This document shows, in pieces, positions 12,001 to 24,110 of a DNA stretch of 64,000 bases. Source of the stretch: Lineus longissimus. Its lineage: Eukaryota; Nemertea; Pilidiophora; Heteronemertea; Lineidae. The position numbers and the translations under genes were made by a program. Location: NCBI RefSeq assembly GCF_910592395.1, contig NC_088309.1, positions 312,501 through 376,500 on the forward strand. The letters run 5' to 3'. Numbering within the stretch: the first letter of the stretch is position 1; the number at the start of each line of letters is the position of its first letter. The notes beneath the pieces were generated by a model that ran no database searches, was not told where the DNA came from, and saw only the letters and a list, made by a program, of their open reading frames with translations.

Positions 12001-15000
12001 AGATTTCACACAAGCAGAGCTGGCCCTTCTCATCAGATGCTGCCACGATCCTAACTATATGTTTCTGACTGGCGACACAGCTCAGAGTATCATGAGGGGT
12101 ATCGCCTTCCGTTTTGAAGACCTCAAGTCATTGTTCTATTATGCAAAAGAAACATCCCAGCGGGCAACGGGAAACAGAAAGTTGATTGAAGTGCCGAAGA
12201 CTGTTTACCAGTTGATCCACAACTACAGATCTCATGCTGGTATCCTGGACCTTGCAACAAGTCTTCTTGATCTTATCGACTGTTTCTTCCCAGCCTCGTA
12301 TGATAAAAAAGGACTTGAGAAGGACAGAGGTATTTTCAAAGGCCCTCCTCCAGTTCTCATCAACTGTCGTAACTACAGTGATCTAGCAATGGTACTCTGT
12401 GGCAACAAGCGAGAAACCTCTCAGATTGAATTTGGGGCTCACCAAGCAATCCTTGTTGTCAACGATGAAGCCAGGGATAATTTGCCTGAGGAACTTGGCT
12501 TTGGTCTCGTCCTCACAATCTATGAGTCAAAGGGGTTGGAATTTGATGACATACTCATCTACAACTTCTTTAAGGATTCTCAGGTGAGTAAATTTCATAG
12601 TTTTACCAAATAAAACACATCCTGAAGAAGCCTTTGTGGACAATGGTCAAACTGCATCTGAACTGAATCTCTAGTAAATTTGAATGCAGTGAACATGTTG
12701 AACTTGCGTTGATGTGATGACAGTGCTAAAAGTGTATTTCCAAGTTGAAATCGAGCTACTCAATGGACACTCTAATGGTCTAAATTGTTCGCACTTCAAT
12801 ACTATCAACATGCGATGCACGGACATAAAAATCCATTTTGCCCTGATTGAGAAAAAATACCCGTATAGTTAATGTAGCCAAAGTGCATTCCTTAAGATAT
12901 GCTTGACCACGTTAAAACATCATTTCAGGCGACGGAAGAGTGGCGAGTAGTCCTAAAGTATCTCGACAAAATTAATCAGCAGGAGCAAGAGTCTCCCGAA
13001 CGGATGACCAAGGACCTCGTTGAAATAGATATTGGTAATTTGAAATCTTCAACTTGAAAGGAACAGTGACCCACTCTTAGCGTATTTTTGTAAGGGGGGT
13101 GTTCTCCTTGCACAATGTGCCATCTTTCAAAGGTTTATTTGAAAAATGGCAACAAAATTTAAGCAAATGAACTCTGACTGGATAGCAGTTTTAATCGCCA
13201 CCCAATTGACGTCTACGGTTCAAGAATTGGACGTGTGCCACATGATAGATCGTAGATCGTAAGTTTGATAGCAGACTTCTTGGTAATTGCCTTTCTGAAT
13301 GAAACGTAACAATCAAGCAGGGAATCAGTTTTTGTTTAGCTTTTCACAACTTTTACTTTCATTGCAGATGCCAGCACTGACAAATGCCGCCCAAGAAGCC
13401 TTGACTTTAACCCGGAGAAGCACAAGATCTTGAACTCTGAATTGAAGCATCTCTACACAGCAGTGACCAGGGCCAGGGTGAATATCTGGTTCTTCGATGA
13501 AGATGAAGAGGCAAGGGCACCCATGTTTACATATTTTCAAGCGCGAAAGTTAGTGAAAACTGTGGAGGCTAAAGGGGAGGAAGATGAACAGAGTATGTAT
13601 ACAGGTGTCATTATGTTTGGTTTAAGATGTTTTGTTATCAGATCTAACCAGAGTCTTTCAAAAGTGCCTCAGTCAACTTGACATTTCACTTTGCCATCAC
13701 ATCCCTCCAGGCATTACGAGATCGGATATGAACAACGTCTGTCCTGAAGAAGCTATTGTGGACATTGTTGAGACCGTAGACAGCCTATGGTAGAATCAAC
13801 GATAAGATTGAATACTATAAACGAATGCTACCTCGAGGTCAACCTTTAAACTGACTGATATACCATACGCAATTCGCTTTAATGTTGCAGAACTGACTGA
13901 ACTTTTTTCGAAGAAATCTTCAAAACAGGAGTGGAAGTTGAAAGGGGATGACTTGCTTCGAAAGAATCTTTTCAGAGTGGCTGCTGAATGCTACAAAAAG
14001 GCTGGACGGACAAGATTGTACCAGCGCTGCTTAGCGAACCAGCAAGCTTTGGAGGCCAAGCGTACTGATGACAAGCATCTCAAACGTGAACGGTACCTAG
14101 CAGTCTCATTGGAATACCTCAGGTGTCATGAGTATCTGCAGGCTGCGAAGTGCTTGTTTAATGCGAGGGAGCACAAGATGGCCGCCACACTGTTTGGCCA
14201 CAGCAAAGTAAAAAAGGTAAGACGGCAAAGATATCCTGACCGATTTTCCTACACCTTCTGTGTTTGATTTTTTAAAAACACATGTAGTCGGGAATAGAAT
14301 CACCACATAACGTGTTATTTCTTTTTACTCTTAGTATATGGATGCAGCAATACTATACAAACTGCTCGGAAGCAAGGATAAAGCCTGCGAAATGTATGAG
14401 CTAGGAAAGGCCTACAAGGAGGCCATTCACCTCTACTACGAGATGCAGAAGTATGACAAAGCCATCGACGTACTGCGACGATACCAGAAAACTGTCGGGG
14501 TAAATACTCTGCCGCCATTGTTTATTGCATCCTCGAAAAACCAGAGTTTTGATTGTTGCAATTTTGTAGTGTAGTTGGGGTCTGTCTCATGATCAGATGT
14601 TAAGAGAATCGTGGATCTATAGCACTCGTGCACTCGTACTATAGATCACTGATAGAATGGATCGGATCCGCTGTATATCATGATTGTATTGTACTCTAGA
14701 TTGCATTCATATACATACATGTAAAATGAAGTCCCCCACATGTTGCAGTACTCAAATTCATACATAATGACTAATACAAACGCATGCGAAAAAAAATTCT
14801 TAAACTAATGGTTGTTGACTGACCATCGAAGCCATTGTCTTCTGTGTGGAAGCATTGCATGACCTTGAGATGACTTAGCTGGCACCTCGTTTCAGGAGTA
14901 CCAGCGACGAAACGAACCCATTCCTCGCAGAATTGTAGAGCACCAACCATGCCAAACAGAAGATGCATGCCACATGTGTAACCTGAGAAACCTAGGGCAG

Positions 15001-18000
15001 AAGGCAGCACAGAAGCACCTACAAGCTGGAAACCTGGCTCGAATGGTGCAATGTCTTGAATTCGTTCGTCATGATGATGCCATCAGGCTCCTGACCAAGA
15101 ACGGCTTGAGGGAAATGGCGGCAGACTTTCATCGAAAACATGGTATGATTTGAGTTTGAGGGCTCGACTGCCACTGCCACTGTTTATTCTTTCACCAATG
15201 CCACTTATTTCGTTACTCAAACAGAGGCTAATGACCTTTCCGGGGGGGGGGGGGGTGGCAGTGAATTGTCCAGTCACTCCGGTGTGAGTTACGTAAGACG
15301 GGAATGCTATTCCTAGAAAATTCAGGAGCGACCTCAAACCATTTTTGCTTCCTTTGAAGATAGCGTCATTCAGGCTGCAGTTCTAGCTCTATCAAAAATA
15401 ATGTATTTTATTTATTGTTGAAAACCATGCATTTACGTCCACTTGTCTTTATTCCAGGGAAGAACATTGAGGCAGCGAAGCTGTACAAGCATCTTGGAAA
15501 CATTGATAGAGCAATTGAGTGTGTTGAAACAGATACTGGTGAGAGCAGTGACCAAATCCTGTGTGGCGAATTGAAGTTAGAAAAAGCACGGTCTCTGCTG
15601 CAGCACAAGGCTCCGGAGGAAGCCACGACGCTTTTGAAGAGTGCAGAGATGGTTTTTGCGAACCACAAAGACCCCATGAAAGAAGCAGAGTGCCTACTGT
15701 TGCGTGGAATACACAGTAACATCGACAACAAAAGTCGTGAACGTTTTCTGTTCAACGCTTATCGAAAGTATGGAAGCAAGGACACCAATTCCCCTATGGG
15801 GGAAATTGAATGCATCTACGAAGTAGTCAAGCTCTTTCCCAAACACATCACAATGCGGGAGTGTGGGAATATGATAATACGCTGTATTGGTATCGCTCTC
15901 CAACTTGTGACTTGGCTCAAGCACCCCACTGGTGGACCAACGGTGAAAGCTGTTGAAGCAGTCAAAACCTGCCTCCGGTTTTACGGTGTCGAGACATTCG
16001 GTCTCCAGGACAAGTCACTACTTGAAATAAGCCATCCACAGGCTCGCATCCTGAACTTGTTTGATTCAGCCCTGCTCGACGACGGCAAAATATTGAAGGT
16101 AGAAGCTAAGAACCTTATCGTGAAAGATATTCTGCAAGAAAAATTGAAAGTCATGTGGTCTCATGCCAGAGCTATCGCCAAAAGAGCCAAGACAGTTGCA
16201 ATAATGTGTCCTCAGTACAGACTGGGATTCGCCTGTGCCAAATTAACAGATGGTAGCGACTGCTCACTGAGACACAAACCATATGATCGCCAGAGCTTTG
16301 GAGTATTGATCGAGTCGTCAACCCTCTTAATGCAGCTTGACACTCTCATCGCCAAAACAAAGAAAGATCCAACGCTGCATCACAGCGAAGTTGAGATGTT
16401 AGAGAAGCATTACACAGACTGTAATGTCATTGACAGCTTTAATGACCTCTGTGAAATCATCTTCCCTCTTGATCGACAAGAATCGGTTTTATTCGGAAGC
16501 TTTAAAGTGACGAATGCATTCTTGGAAGGTTTCCGTAAAACCGCCGTTAAGGATCAGATACTGTGGAATGCGACATCGAAAATGGAGCGGTTCATCACCA
16601 ATGACAAGGCTGCTAAGTACAGAGTATCCAATCTTCATTTCTTTCTACATACAACATATCTCTTAGTTGGAGATACAAGGAAGATTCAGCAACTACTACT
16701 TGAAACAGAGAAGGACGAAAACCCCCCGGTTGCGATATACACAGCATTCGAAGTGCTGCAAGTGAATCAGAAAACCACAGTCCGTCACCATATCTTCCGC
16801 TACATTGTAAACATGCTCTCCATACTCTATGAGGATAACAACCCCATGGACACCATCGGCCACTGCGATAAATATTTCCACAAAGTGGCAAGTCGAGGAC
16901 ATACGAAGATGTTCCCATCGTTTGCACACACGATGATGATGTTTGAATACCAGCTCTCTCTCAGTTGTTGCATGTATTTGAAGAACATCGGAAGAATCGA
17001 CCATTCATTTCTGCCGAAAAGCTACTTGGCCCACATTGCTTTCTTCGACTGTGCCTATGGAGGAGAGAATCAGCTTCTCACATTTTCAATTATTCAGAAT
17101 TACCGAGCCCAGGACAGATACATAGCTCGCCTGAAAGGAGGGCTGTGGAGCTTCGCCAAACTGTTCTGCGGACAGAGGTTTCCAGGTTTCCATATGATAC
17201 GGGATGCCTTCGCCAAAGGAAGCCCTTGGATAAAAACTGGCGAAGCAGAACGCGTCTTTGTGTTTGCTCTCGTTCTCCTTGTCAACATCAACAAGGCCAT
17301 TCCAAATAAATGGAAACAGTCCAGGAAATCCTTGGAGCTGATGCTTATGTCTGATATAGCTACCATAGATCTGTATGATACTTCTTGTCCCCAGCGACTC
17401 AGAGATGCTGTCGAGGCCACGAAGAGAGCCAAGGGTCTCCGGTACATTGTACGCATACTCATCAAGCTTCTGGTAGCAAGGGGTGAGGACGAACTAATGG
17501 ACTGCACCTGGGCACAATCACGCCATAAGCGCCGAAACTTCTGCAGCGACCAATTCACAAATTATAGTCTCATCCTGGACAACTTCTACCAATTCTCTCC
17601 CAATTCTACTGCGTCAGGAGGTGAGAAAGAATCGGCACAAGCTGCGGAACCTCAACCTGAGGAAAGGGAAGAAGAAGCAGAAGATGAAGACGAAGAAGCA
17701 GAAGAGGAGAGAACGGGTGATTCTGACTACGCCAAGAAGGTGTTGCTTCAGCAAGAGGCGCATCAACTAGACATTGAACAAGGTATGTCTTCAACTGAGG
17801 TCACTACCCAGTCAGAGGAGGCAACCGACGTAGACCTTAAAATCGACGATACCATGTGCAACACGTGCGGAGTGACGTTTTCATCAGAGACGACGGACGA
17901 GCAATCTGGGCTGGTCGAATCCGAAGTAGCGATAGAGGGAATATCGCCACGGGAGAAGCTTGCAAAAGTTGGAGTAGAACGGCAGATTTCAAACGACAGT

Positions 18001-18827
18001 GGACCTTCTTCTTTTGATTTCTCTAGATCCTTAAGCAACGCACCAGCGCAAACCAGACAAGAGCATGAGTCAAGTGAAGCACATATCAACAAACAGATTG
18101 AGTGTAGAACATTCCTTAAGTTTCTTCAAGAATGTGTAGCGCCACTTCAAGAGGAGGTCATTAGTTCCAGCCTTCCAGAAGATGAGAGCCTAAAGGAACA
18201 TTTAGCGCGCTTGAACGAAAAACTGGTTGTACTTATCGACACGCAGCGGGAGAAGAGGGACTGGAGTAACATGGAGCCTCTCAGGACCTTGTGTGAAAGC
18301 TTCAAGGAGGCTATAGAGGAATTGAGAGAGAGTCAAGCAGCACAGGAACAAGAGGTAGGGCATTTTGAAATTGACACCTACAGTGCTGTCTTGGTCACTA
18401 ACAAACAGTCCGTTTCTTGTTTGAAAATAGCTGAAACTCTGTTCATCTACTTAAAAAAACAACTGTAACCTCTAAGCTTTCCCATTGTGTACAATCTTGC
18501 ACTTGACCACCTTCTTCTGTGATGGTCGATTCGTTGGTCTTCTGTGGCCCATCCCAGCTTTCGTCGTCTTTGAACTTGTGCTTCAAACTTTTTGATTCAT
18601 TCCCTAATGAATTTCTTTCTTTTCAGCCCGAGCAGAAGCCATCTGGCGAGCCCATGGTGAACGCCTCTGCAGGACCTGAAGGAGAGGGGTTTCATGCACA
18701 ACTGAATGCTGAAGAAGTTGCCAAAATCCCGGACGTTGCTGTCGTAGGCGAACCTCCCATTTCCAACAGAAAGAAGGAGGACTATCGAAGAAAGCCAGAT
18801 CATAAGCGAAAGCCTTTAAGAACATAA
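3059..18827 (+). CDS. TRANK1: TRANK1-like TPR/ankyrin/SF1-helicase protein, 15 exons (3,220 aa)
   Basis: Exons: 3059-3113, 5617-6188, 6526-6718, 6943-7260, 7652-7918, 8090-8443, 8545-8994, 9297-12583, 12929-13034, 13368-13592, 13891-14216, 14335-14499, 14896-15142, 15458-18354, 18627-18827. Every junction is GT-AG and phase-consistent (9,663 nt). Exons 2-3 encode TPR-like helices (GYFRKGQVL, about residues 20-270). Exons 7-8 encode ankyrin-like repeats (GDTPLHAAL, GDTLFHVAA; about 590-790), followed by an acidic linker. The UvrD-like SF1 core has Walker A GRSGTGKT (about 1298), Walker B DETQD (about 1635), GDTAQ (about 1660), NYRS (about 1711), SKGLEFDD (about 1813) and YTAVTRAR (about 1898). 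A long helical C-terminal half contains an acidic Glu-rich stretch and ends basic. The architecture matches vertebrate TRANK1 (about 2,900 aa). Molecular function is poorly known in the family; helicase or ATPase activity is inferred from the motifs. Exon 1 is short and rests on phase match and start context only. Confidence 0.88.
3765..3928. repeat. Long perfect-type hairpin (foldback/MITE-like) in TRANK1-like intron 1
   Basis: Two arms of about 72 bp (3765-3836 and 3853-3928) are reverse complements with few mismatches, around a loop of about 16 bp. They share blocks such as CTTGGTTGAGTTACCAAGAC and CTCGAGGGTGGAGC. A 14-bp ATTCTAAAATACCT at 3934 recurs inverted at 4376, so the hairpin may be one end of a larger element of about 0.6 kb. 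No transposase is visible. Confidence 0.8.
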
Positions 18828-20563
18828 CATTCGTGTTCGTGAAACTAAATGGAAAGGTGAATTTGCATGCATAGAAAGATGCATCACCATCCTATCAATA
18901 AGTCACTACTATATCATGCATGTGTATGTTACAGCGCGTATCTATGAGTCTATACATTTATATTATATTCGTTCAATGTATGAAAGAATGCCAGCTTAAA
19001 CAACAAATGTATGCATAACCCTAGATTGATTAGCTTAGATGTTCTGGTGAGGGACATCTGGGGTGTTACAGTAGGCCCTATCACTGGCTCAGTTATGGTT
19101 TTGCCTGTTCTAGACCGATGAGCAGTGACTTCACTTCCACACTGGCTTGTGTTGTATTTGCCAGGGGTCCCAGTGTGTGGCGGTAATCCTTCCGACACCC
19201 ACTGGTGGTAAAAAACTTGAACTTCTTAAGCACTAGGCCTACGTGTATAATTATAATAGTAGCCTTCCTTCAGCTGTTGGTTTGTTGGTGTTTCAAGCTG
19301 GCTATTGTCTGTAGTTCTTGGATATTGACCGGCATATTTTCCAGCATCTTATTGTTCATGGAAGGAAGCTACTGCATTTGAGCTTCTGTGTTGATGGTTG
19401 CTGAGCTGTACGCGTAGGCCTATTGATGGTGGATTCTGGACGGCAACCGCGTACAGGCTGCGGAGGCCTACCTTTCCGTTTTTCGGATTACCCGTCCATT
19501 TTCATGTTCACATTTCCACTGTATTTTTAATATCCTGGAATTCAGTCACAGATGTCGATACGGTATATATATATATATATGTACTTATCAATTAAGGAAT
19601 ACAGATTTATATTTACCGTACATTAATATTCCTTCTTTTTAAAGTGGTCAGCCAATTCAGCATGGTCAGGAGTCCCGTTCCGTCTCAGTAGCAATGGCCA
19701 ATGCATGCAATGAGATGACACCTGCCTGGCCCAGAGTCCATCTCCCCGCCTCCTCGTCAGACATGATTCCAAGGTTGTAATCCTCCTGGGGGAACTCTTC
19801 CAGTCTGGACAGAACAAAATTCGGATTTTATTTAAGGCAAGACGAATGTTATAGGTCTTGACGGCTTACCTTGCTTGCACTTGCTGGCTGCAATTCGCCT
19901 ACGTATCATACCGATTCCGTGGAGGCCGCGTTGAGGCCGAAGACATTTGTGACCGCACCTGTCATGCGAATACCTGCAGGTGTCGAATACATTTGCATGG
20001 AGAAATCAGAGAACAAATAATAGCTAATTGAAGCCGACAACATGGATTTGGAGAAGTTTGTTGTCATGCCTTGTCTTCCAGCCTCGTTTGGTGACGAATA
20101 TAGGCCTATAGCTGTGTTAGACATCCTTTTTTGTATGCAGAACATTGGTTGTTTGTCATTCAGCAAGAATACGTTTACCCTGGGGCTAAAATTGTAATGA
20201 ATTTTTAGCATCCAGTATTTTCTATTTGGATGTTGCATACATTTTTTTCTCACAGTTCAAATATTGGAGACTATATTTTCGTCATCTATGTTCTTCAATG
20301 CTGCCCGCATATAACAATCTTAATATAGTAATCAGTTCAAAGTGTTCCAGAAATAACGGCGGTTACATGTAAATCAGGCTCTTCAATAGGAAGTAGATTC
20401 ATCGCATTAATACTGCAGGTGAGTTTGGCATGGACTGAATGTGACTTCTTCGGTTGTCGTCACAGACCAGATGTAGGGACTTCCCTGGATAGCCCCTGCA
20501 GCCACCGCTGCGCCGACAACATGAATGCAAGGTAGCCCCACCTGCCATTGCTACGCCAACAGC
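18828..20563. other. Intergenic, TRANK1-like gene to GPCR 1
   Basis: There is no supported gene. It contains a short (TA)n run at about 19563-19580. Open frames here (for example 19906-20253 minus) show no domain-like composition. The 3' UTR of the TRANK1-like gene and the promoter of GPCR 1 must lie here; I did not find a canonical poly(A) signal close to the stop codon at 18827. Confidence 0.5.
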
Positions 20564-21520
20564 ATGGATGCAACTACTGGCGAAGGAAACGGGGATGACC
20601 TGTTCACAAAATGGACATTCTGGTTTCAATTATACGCCCCACTAGGCATTCTTGTAGTAGGCATCACTGGTAACGTGCTTTCATTCCTTCTCCTGTCTCA
20701 AAACCAGTACAAGTCATCATCCACATGTTTCTACATGAAAATACTGGCCGTCTTCGATTCCATCTGTCTTATGTCATGGGTGATTTCCGATCACTTCAAG
20801 ATCTGGACCAATCCGTTTTTAAAAACGAGGATGTTTTTCTGTGCCGTGCTGAATTCTCTGAAGGCGTTAACTCCGGCGGTATCCTCCATTCTTCTGACGA
20901 CGATGTCTGTAGAACGTCTCCTTGCAGTCGCTGTACCACTGAAAGCTAAGATCTGGTGTAATGTGGCCAGAGCCAAGATAGCAACCTATCTGATCATAGT
21001 CGTACTATCAGCTATTCATTTGCCGGTTCCTTTTGTCCGCTCGTATATCACTCTCGAAGAGAACTGCCGGTTGCAAGGGACACCATCACATGGGTCGCAT
21101 TTCTACGCGAATTTCAGACTCGTCACTAGTTTCTACCTTCCGTTGATCATTATATTCATCTCAAATTTCTGCATAATTCTGATTCTCAAGATGAATAGGC
21201 AAAAGCGAAGGAAACTCCAACGCGTTGAAACAGCGGGCCAGACGTCAAGTCAGGGAGGCTATCTCACTTTGATGTTACTTGCGGTGACCATTAGTTCGTT
21301 CCTATGTCTCCTTCCATTTCAACTCGTTCAGGTATACTACCATTACATTTTCGTTCGTCCTTTTGATGAACAATCAAGAAGTGTTTCATATTTCATAGAC
21401 TCAATTACTGGGTTCTTTCAGTATTGTAATTATGGAATGAATTTCTATGCTTACACCTTACCCATAGCAAAGTTTCGTCGAGAATTACGCTCATTATTAA
21501 AGATACCTGGAAGTGGTTGA
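20564..21520 (+). CDS. Intronless rhodopsin-family GPCR, paralogue 1 (318 aa)
   Basis: First of five intronless paralogues. The start was placed at 20564; an in-frame ATG at 20525 would add 13 residues, and the choice is open. TM1 has GITGNVLSFLLL, followed by the family-typical QNQYKSSSTCFYMK cytoplasmic loop. TM2 carries the conserved Asp (LAVFDSICL). TM3 has the disulphide Cys (FFCAVLNS) and ends SVERLLAV, where Glu replaces the Asp of its paralogues' SVDR. The ECL2 cysteine is present (EENCRL). TM6 has CLLPFQL for CWxP, and TM7 has NYGMNFYAY for NPxxY, then a basic tail. It is shaped like invertebrate peptide receptors; the ligand is unknown. Two to three Cys near the alternative N-terminus are unusual. 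Confidence 0.87.
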   Translation: MDATTGEGNGDDLFTKWTFWFQLYAPLGILVVGITGNVLSFLLLSQNQYKSSSTCFYMKILAVFDSICLMSWVISDHFKIWTNPFLKTRMFFCAVLNSLKALTPAVSSILLTTMSVERLLAVAVPLKAKIWCNVARAKIATYLIIVVLSAIHLPVPFVRSYITLEENCRLQGTPSHGSHFYANFRLVTSFYLPLIIIFISNFCIILILKMNRQKRRKLQRVETAGQTSSQGGYLTLMLLAVTISSFLCLLPFQLVQVYYHYIFVRPFDEQSRSVSYFIDSITGFFQYCNYGMNFYAYTLPIAKFRRELRSLLKIPGSG

Positions 21521-22207
21521 TTCAAAAATACTCAATGGGAATTGGCAAAGGTCGTTAATGTCAAATGATGCCATAACCTCATTGTGTAGAGATGGCCAAC
21601 AGGCCATCAGTGGGTACTGACTGCTTACCACAAAATAAGACCTGGGTTCGAATCTCGGGAAAGCTCAGATTCTCAGTGTCTCCATTAATGAGGAAGGTAC
21701 AATGGAAGAAGGCGAGTATGTCGATCATAGTTTGGACAGTTAGATTGCTGATAAATGGCAGGTTCATATTCAAAAGCGTTGTTCGGAGAATATTTTACAG
21801 ACTGCTGTGGCTGTACCAGTATGCCAGTAAAAGTGCTGGCTCTCTGGTTCACTGAGATCGGTGGAGCTGAAATGAAGGCGGACCAACCCTGAGGGGCTTT
21901 AGCAGAAGGTATTGGGGCGGAATTTGTGCTCTACCAGACATTTCAGATTTTAGTAGAGACTCAGCAGTGCGGTGTCAATCATTCCTTGCATGTATATATA
22001 TAGCCAACGTACAGAATATTGGCATTATCAAAGACGTCAATTTTAGAATTTCAATAATAGCCATGCAGAAATAGACACCGATATTTCAAAGAGTTCCGTA
22101 AATAGGAGAGGACGAAGCAGAGGCAAATCAACATGAACAGTCATAATCCATGCATTCCTCTTCTCGTGAGCAGCTTATCACTTAAGGCTTACAACATGGA
22201 ATGACCT
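21521..22207. other. Intergenic between GPCR 1 and the YR retrotransposon
   Basis: There is no gene. It contains a tRNA-like promoter pair at about 21590-21665 (listed separately). The ORF at 21592-21855 overlaps that element and is not considered coding. The right edge at 22207 is the insertion point of the retrotransposon. Confidence 0.5.
21590..21665 (+). repeat. Possible tRNA-derived SINE head (A and B boxes)
   Basis: TGGCCAACAGG at 21592 resembles an RNA polymerase III A box, and GGTTCGAATC at about 21654 is a near-canonical B box with a CCTGG...CTCGG stem around it. Spacing of about 60 bp is longer than in ordinary tRNAs and I could not fold a full cloverleaf, so a SINE relic is likelier than a working tRNA. 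Confidence 0.35.
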
Positions 22208-22260
22208 GATCCAAAGTGTATCCTGGCGGTGATTGAGCGAACTGTATTTCGTCTCGCATG
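22208..22260 (+). repeat. Retrotransposon split direct repeat A1 (53 bp)
   Basis: Identical to 28007-28059. It starts GATCCAAAGTGTATCC and ends CTCGCATG. This is the left terminus of the element; sequence to the left is unrelated to that before A2. Confidence 0.9.
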
Positions 22261-22825
22261 TTCACCTTACGGTCGGCTTTTTTGTGCGCTCTCAGGTAAT
22301 TATCTCGGTTTTTTGCCTATTTCTCGCTATTTTAGATTTTCTATACAGCTATCCCGTTTCTAAGTTTGTGCTCGTCCTTTTGCCAAATTTAGAGTTCGGT
22401 AAGGGCTATTATAAAGCTATAGTGAAGGTTCCAAGTTTTAGGTTACTTGGCAGTTTGGTTATTTGGTATGGCGGCCATTTCGGTTTGGTCATGTATACAG
22501 AGGTATAGGAAATGCATAGGTAAATGCATTATGGAAATAGGTCTGCTAGGGCAGCAAAACATTAGGTTTTATATTATGTAACATATCGAGGGTTGGGTGC
22601 GCACATGCGCTTTCCCGTCAAGCTCGCCGCGTGATTCGTGTTACGTGACACGCCCTTTTGTGCACGCAGGAGATCCTTTGTTAACTGGCTTTTACACCTT
22701 TCAACTGGTTTTATAATCCCATTCATAATCTCTGGGCGTGAGTTTAAATTCAGGTCTGGTGGCAATCTTGTTTCACTCCCTTCTAGGCCGTGGCTAGATT
22801 GCTTCGCTCCTAGAAGTTTTCTGTC

Positions 22826-23879
22826 ATGGCTTCCAATAACATATTATTGCGGAAAAGGCACTCATTAGTGGGCAGAGATTTGCTGCCCATTTTGAAGCTT
22901 CTCGCCCGTTTCAAGGACGACGACCTCCCGGACCCACTTGCTCGTATACGCCTCAACCGCCCTACCGAACAATTGGACGTCCCCGACATAGCAGTAGCCT
23001 TTCAGGAACTCACGGGTGAAGATGCGGTAGATTTTTTCAGAATGTCAGGTCGAGAAGATTCGGTAGGCAACTTCCGCCTGCTGCTACATTTGGCCATTGT
23101 GGTTGCGAACGAGTATGGACAGCCCGTTGGACAACAATTGCATGAAGACGAAGCACCAGTAGCCAAAGCCCCTCGCCTCGACCGTCAAGAACAGGATGAG
23201 GAAACCGCGCCGCGTTTACGGGAACGAATTCTAGAACTAGAAAAGAGAGAAAAGAACCGAAAGGCAGAACCGGTGGAGGCAGTCCTGAGGAAGGTGAGGA
23301 ATTTATCCTTACAAGTAAAGCCCAACGTTACCCTCATCCTAGCCACTTTAGACGAACTAGTGGCGTGCGCCAAGGACCAAGATCACAAAGATTGGCACCT
23401 CTTTTACGAGCTCGGCAAACAAGCTGAACGTTTCAAAGATACTGTTGATATCCCCACTTTTTGTCTTTCCGCATTGGGTGGAGGCCAGTCTGACGTAATA
23501 ATGAAAGCTTTAGCCAAGTGCAAAAAGGCCAAAAAGTTGGTAAAAAAAAAAAAAAAAAAAGCCGCTTCGTTCCAGGTCACAGTCTCCACCGGTTACCTCT
23601 TCTGCCGTATCCTCTTCCCCCCTTCAGCATGTTTACGCGCAGCCTCCCCCACCTCCCCAGCATCAGTTTGGCTTTGGTGGCTATGGTGCCGCTTACGGTC
23701 AGGGATATGGCGGGGGTTATGGGTACGGCAGAGGTAGAGGTCGCGGCAGGGGTTATGGCGGTTATGGTTATGCTAGAAATAACCCGGGCCCATGTAATTT
23801 TTGCGGTGAGGTTGGGCATTGGTACAAAGAATGTGAAAAGATGAAGTTGGCAAAGGCCCAATTTGACAACAAGAAATAG
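22826..23879 (+). pseudogene. gag-like region with CCHC zinc knuckle, frameshifted
   Basis: The open frame starts at ATG 22826 and encodes a helical, charged Gag-like protein with a coiled-coil-like segment (about residues 125-150). Just after a Lys run encoded by an 18-A tract (about 23541-23558), the reading frame moves by +1. The continuing frame carries a Pro-rich stretch, a Gly/Tyr/Arg-rich (RG-repeat) segment and a C-x2-C-x4-H-x4-C knuckle, then stops at 23877-23879. In the family, Gag packages element RNA in particles. The break lies at a homopolymer, so it could be a sequencing error, true decay, or slippage used by the element. Confidence 0.75.
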
Positions 23880-24110
23880 GTCTAAGGTAAAATAGTCCGG
23901 TACGCTAAGTGGTATAAGTGTATTGTTTAGAAAACCGTTAATATGTAAAGCAATTTTGATTTTGAACATCTTCCTCTCTCTCAGCTCAAGGGATCTTACC
24001 CCTTGCGGACCTAGTTCGCGCGAGCTGTGAGTTAGGAGAAGTTCTCCCTTTGATAGTCTGATACGCCTGTAATGAGATGTTTCTACATTTTATTTTGGTT
24101 CTTGCAGGAA

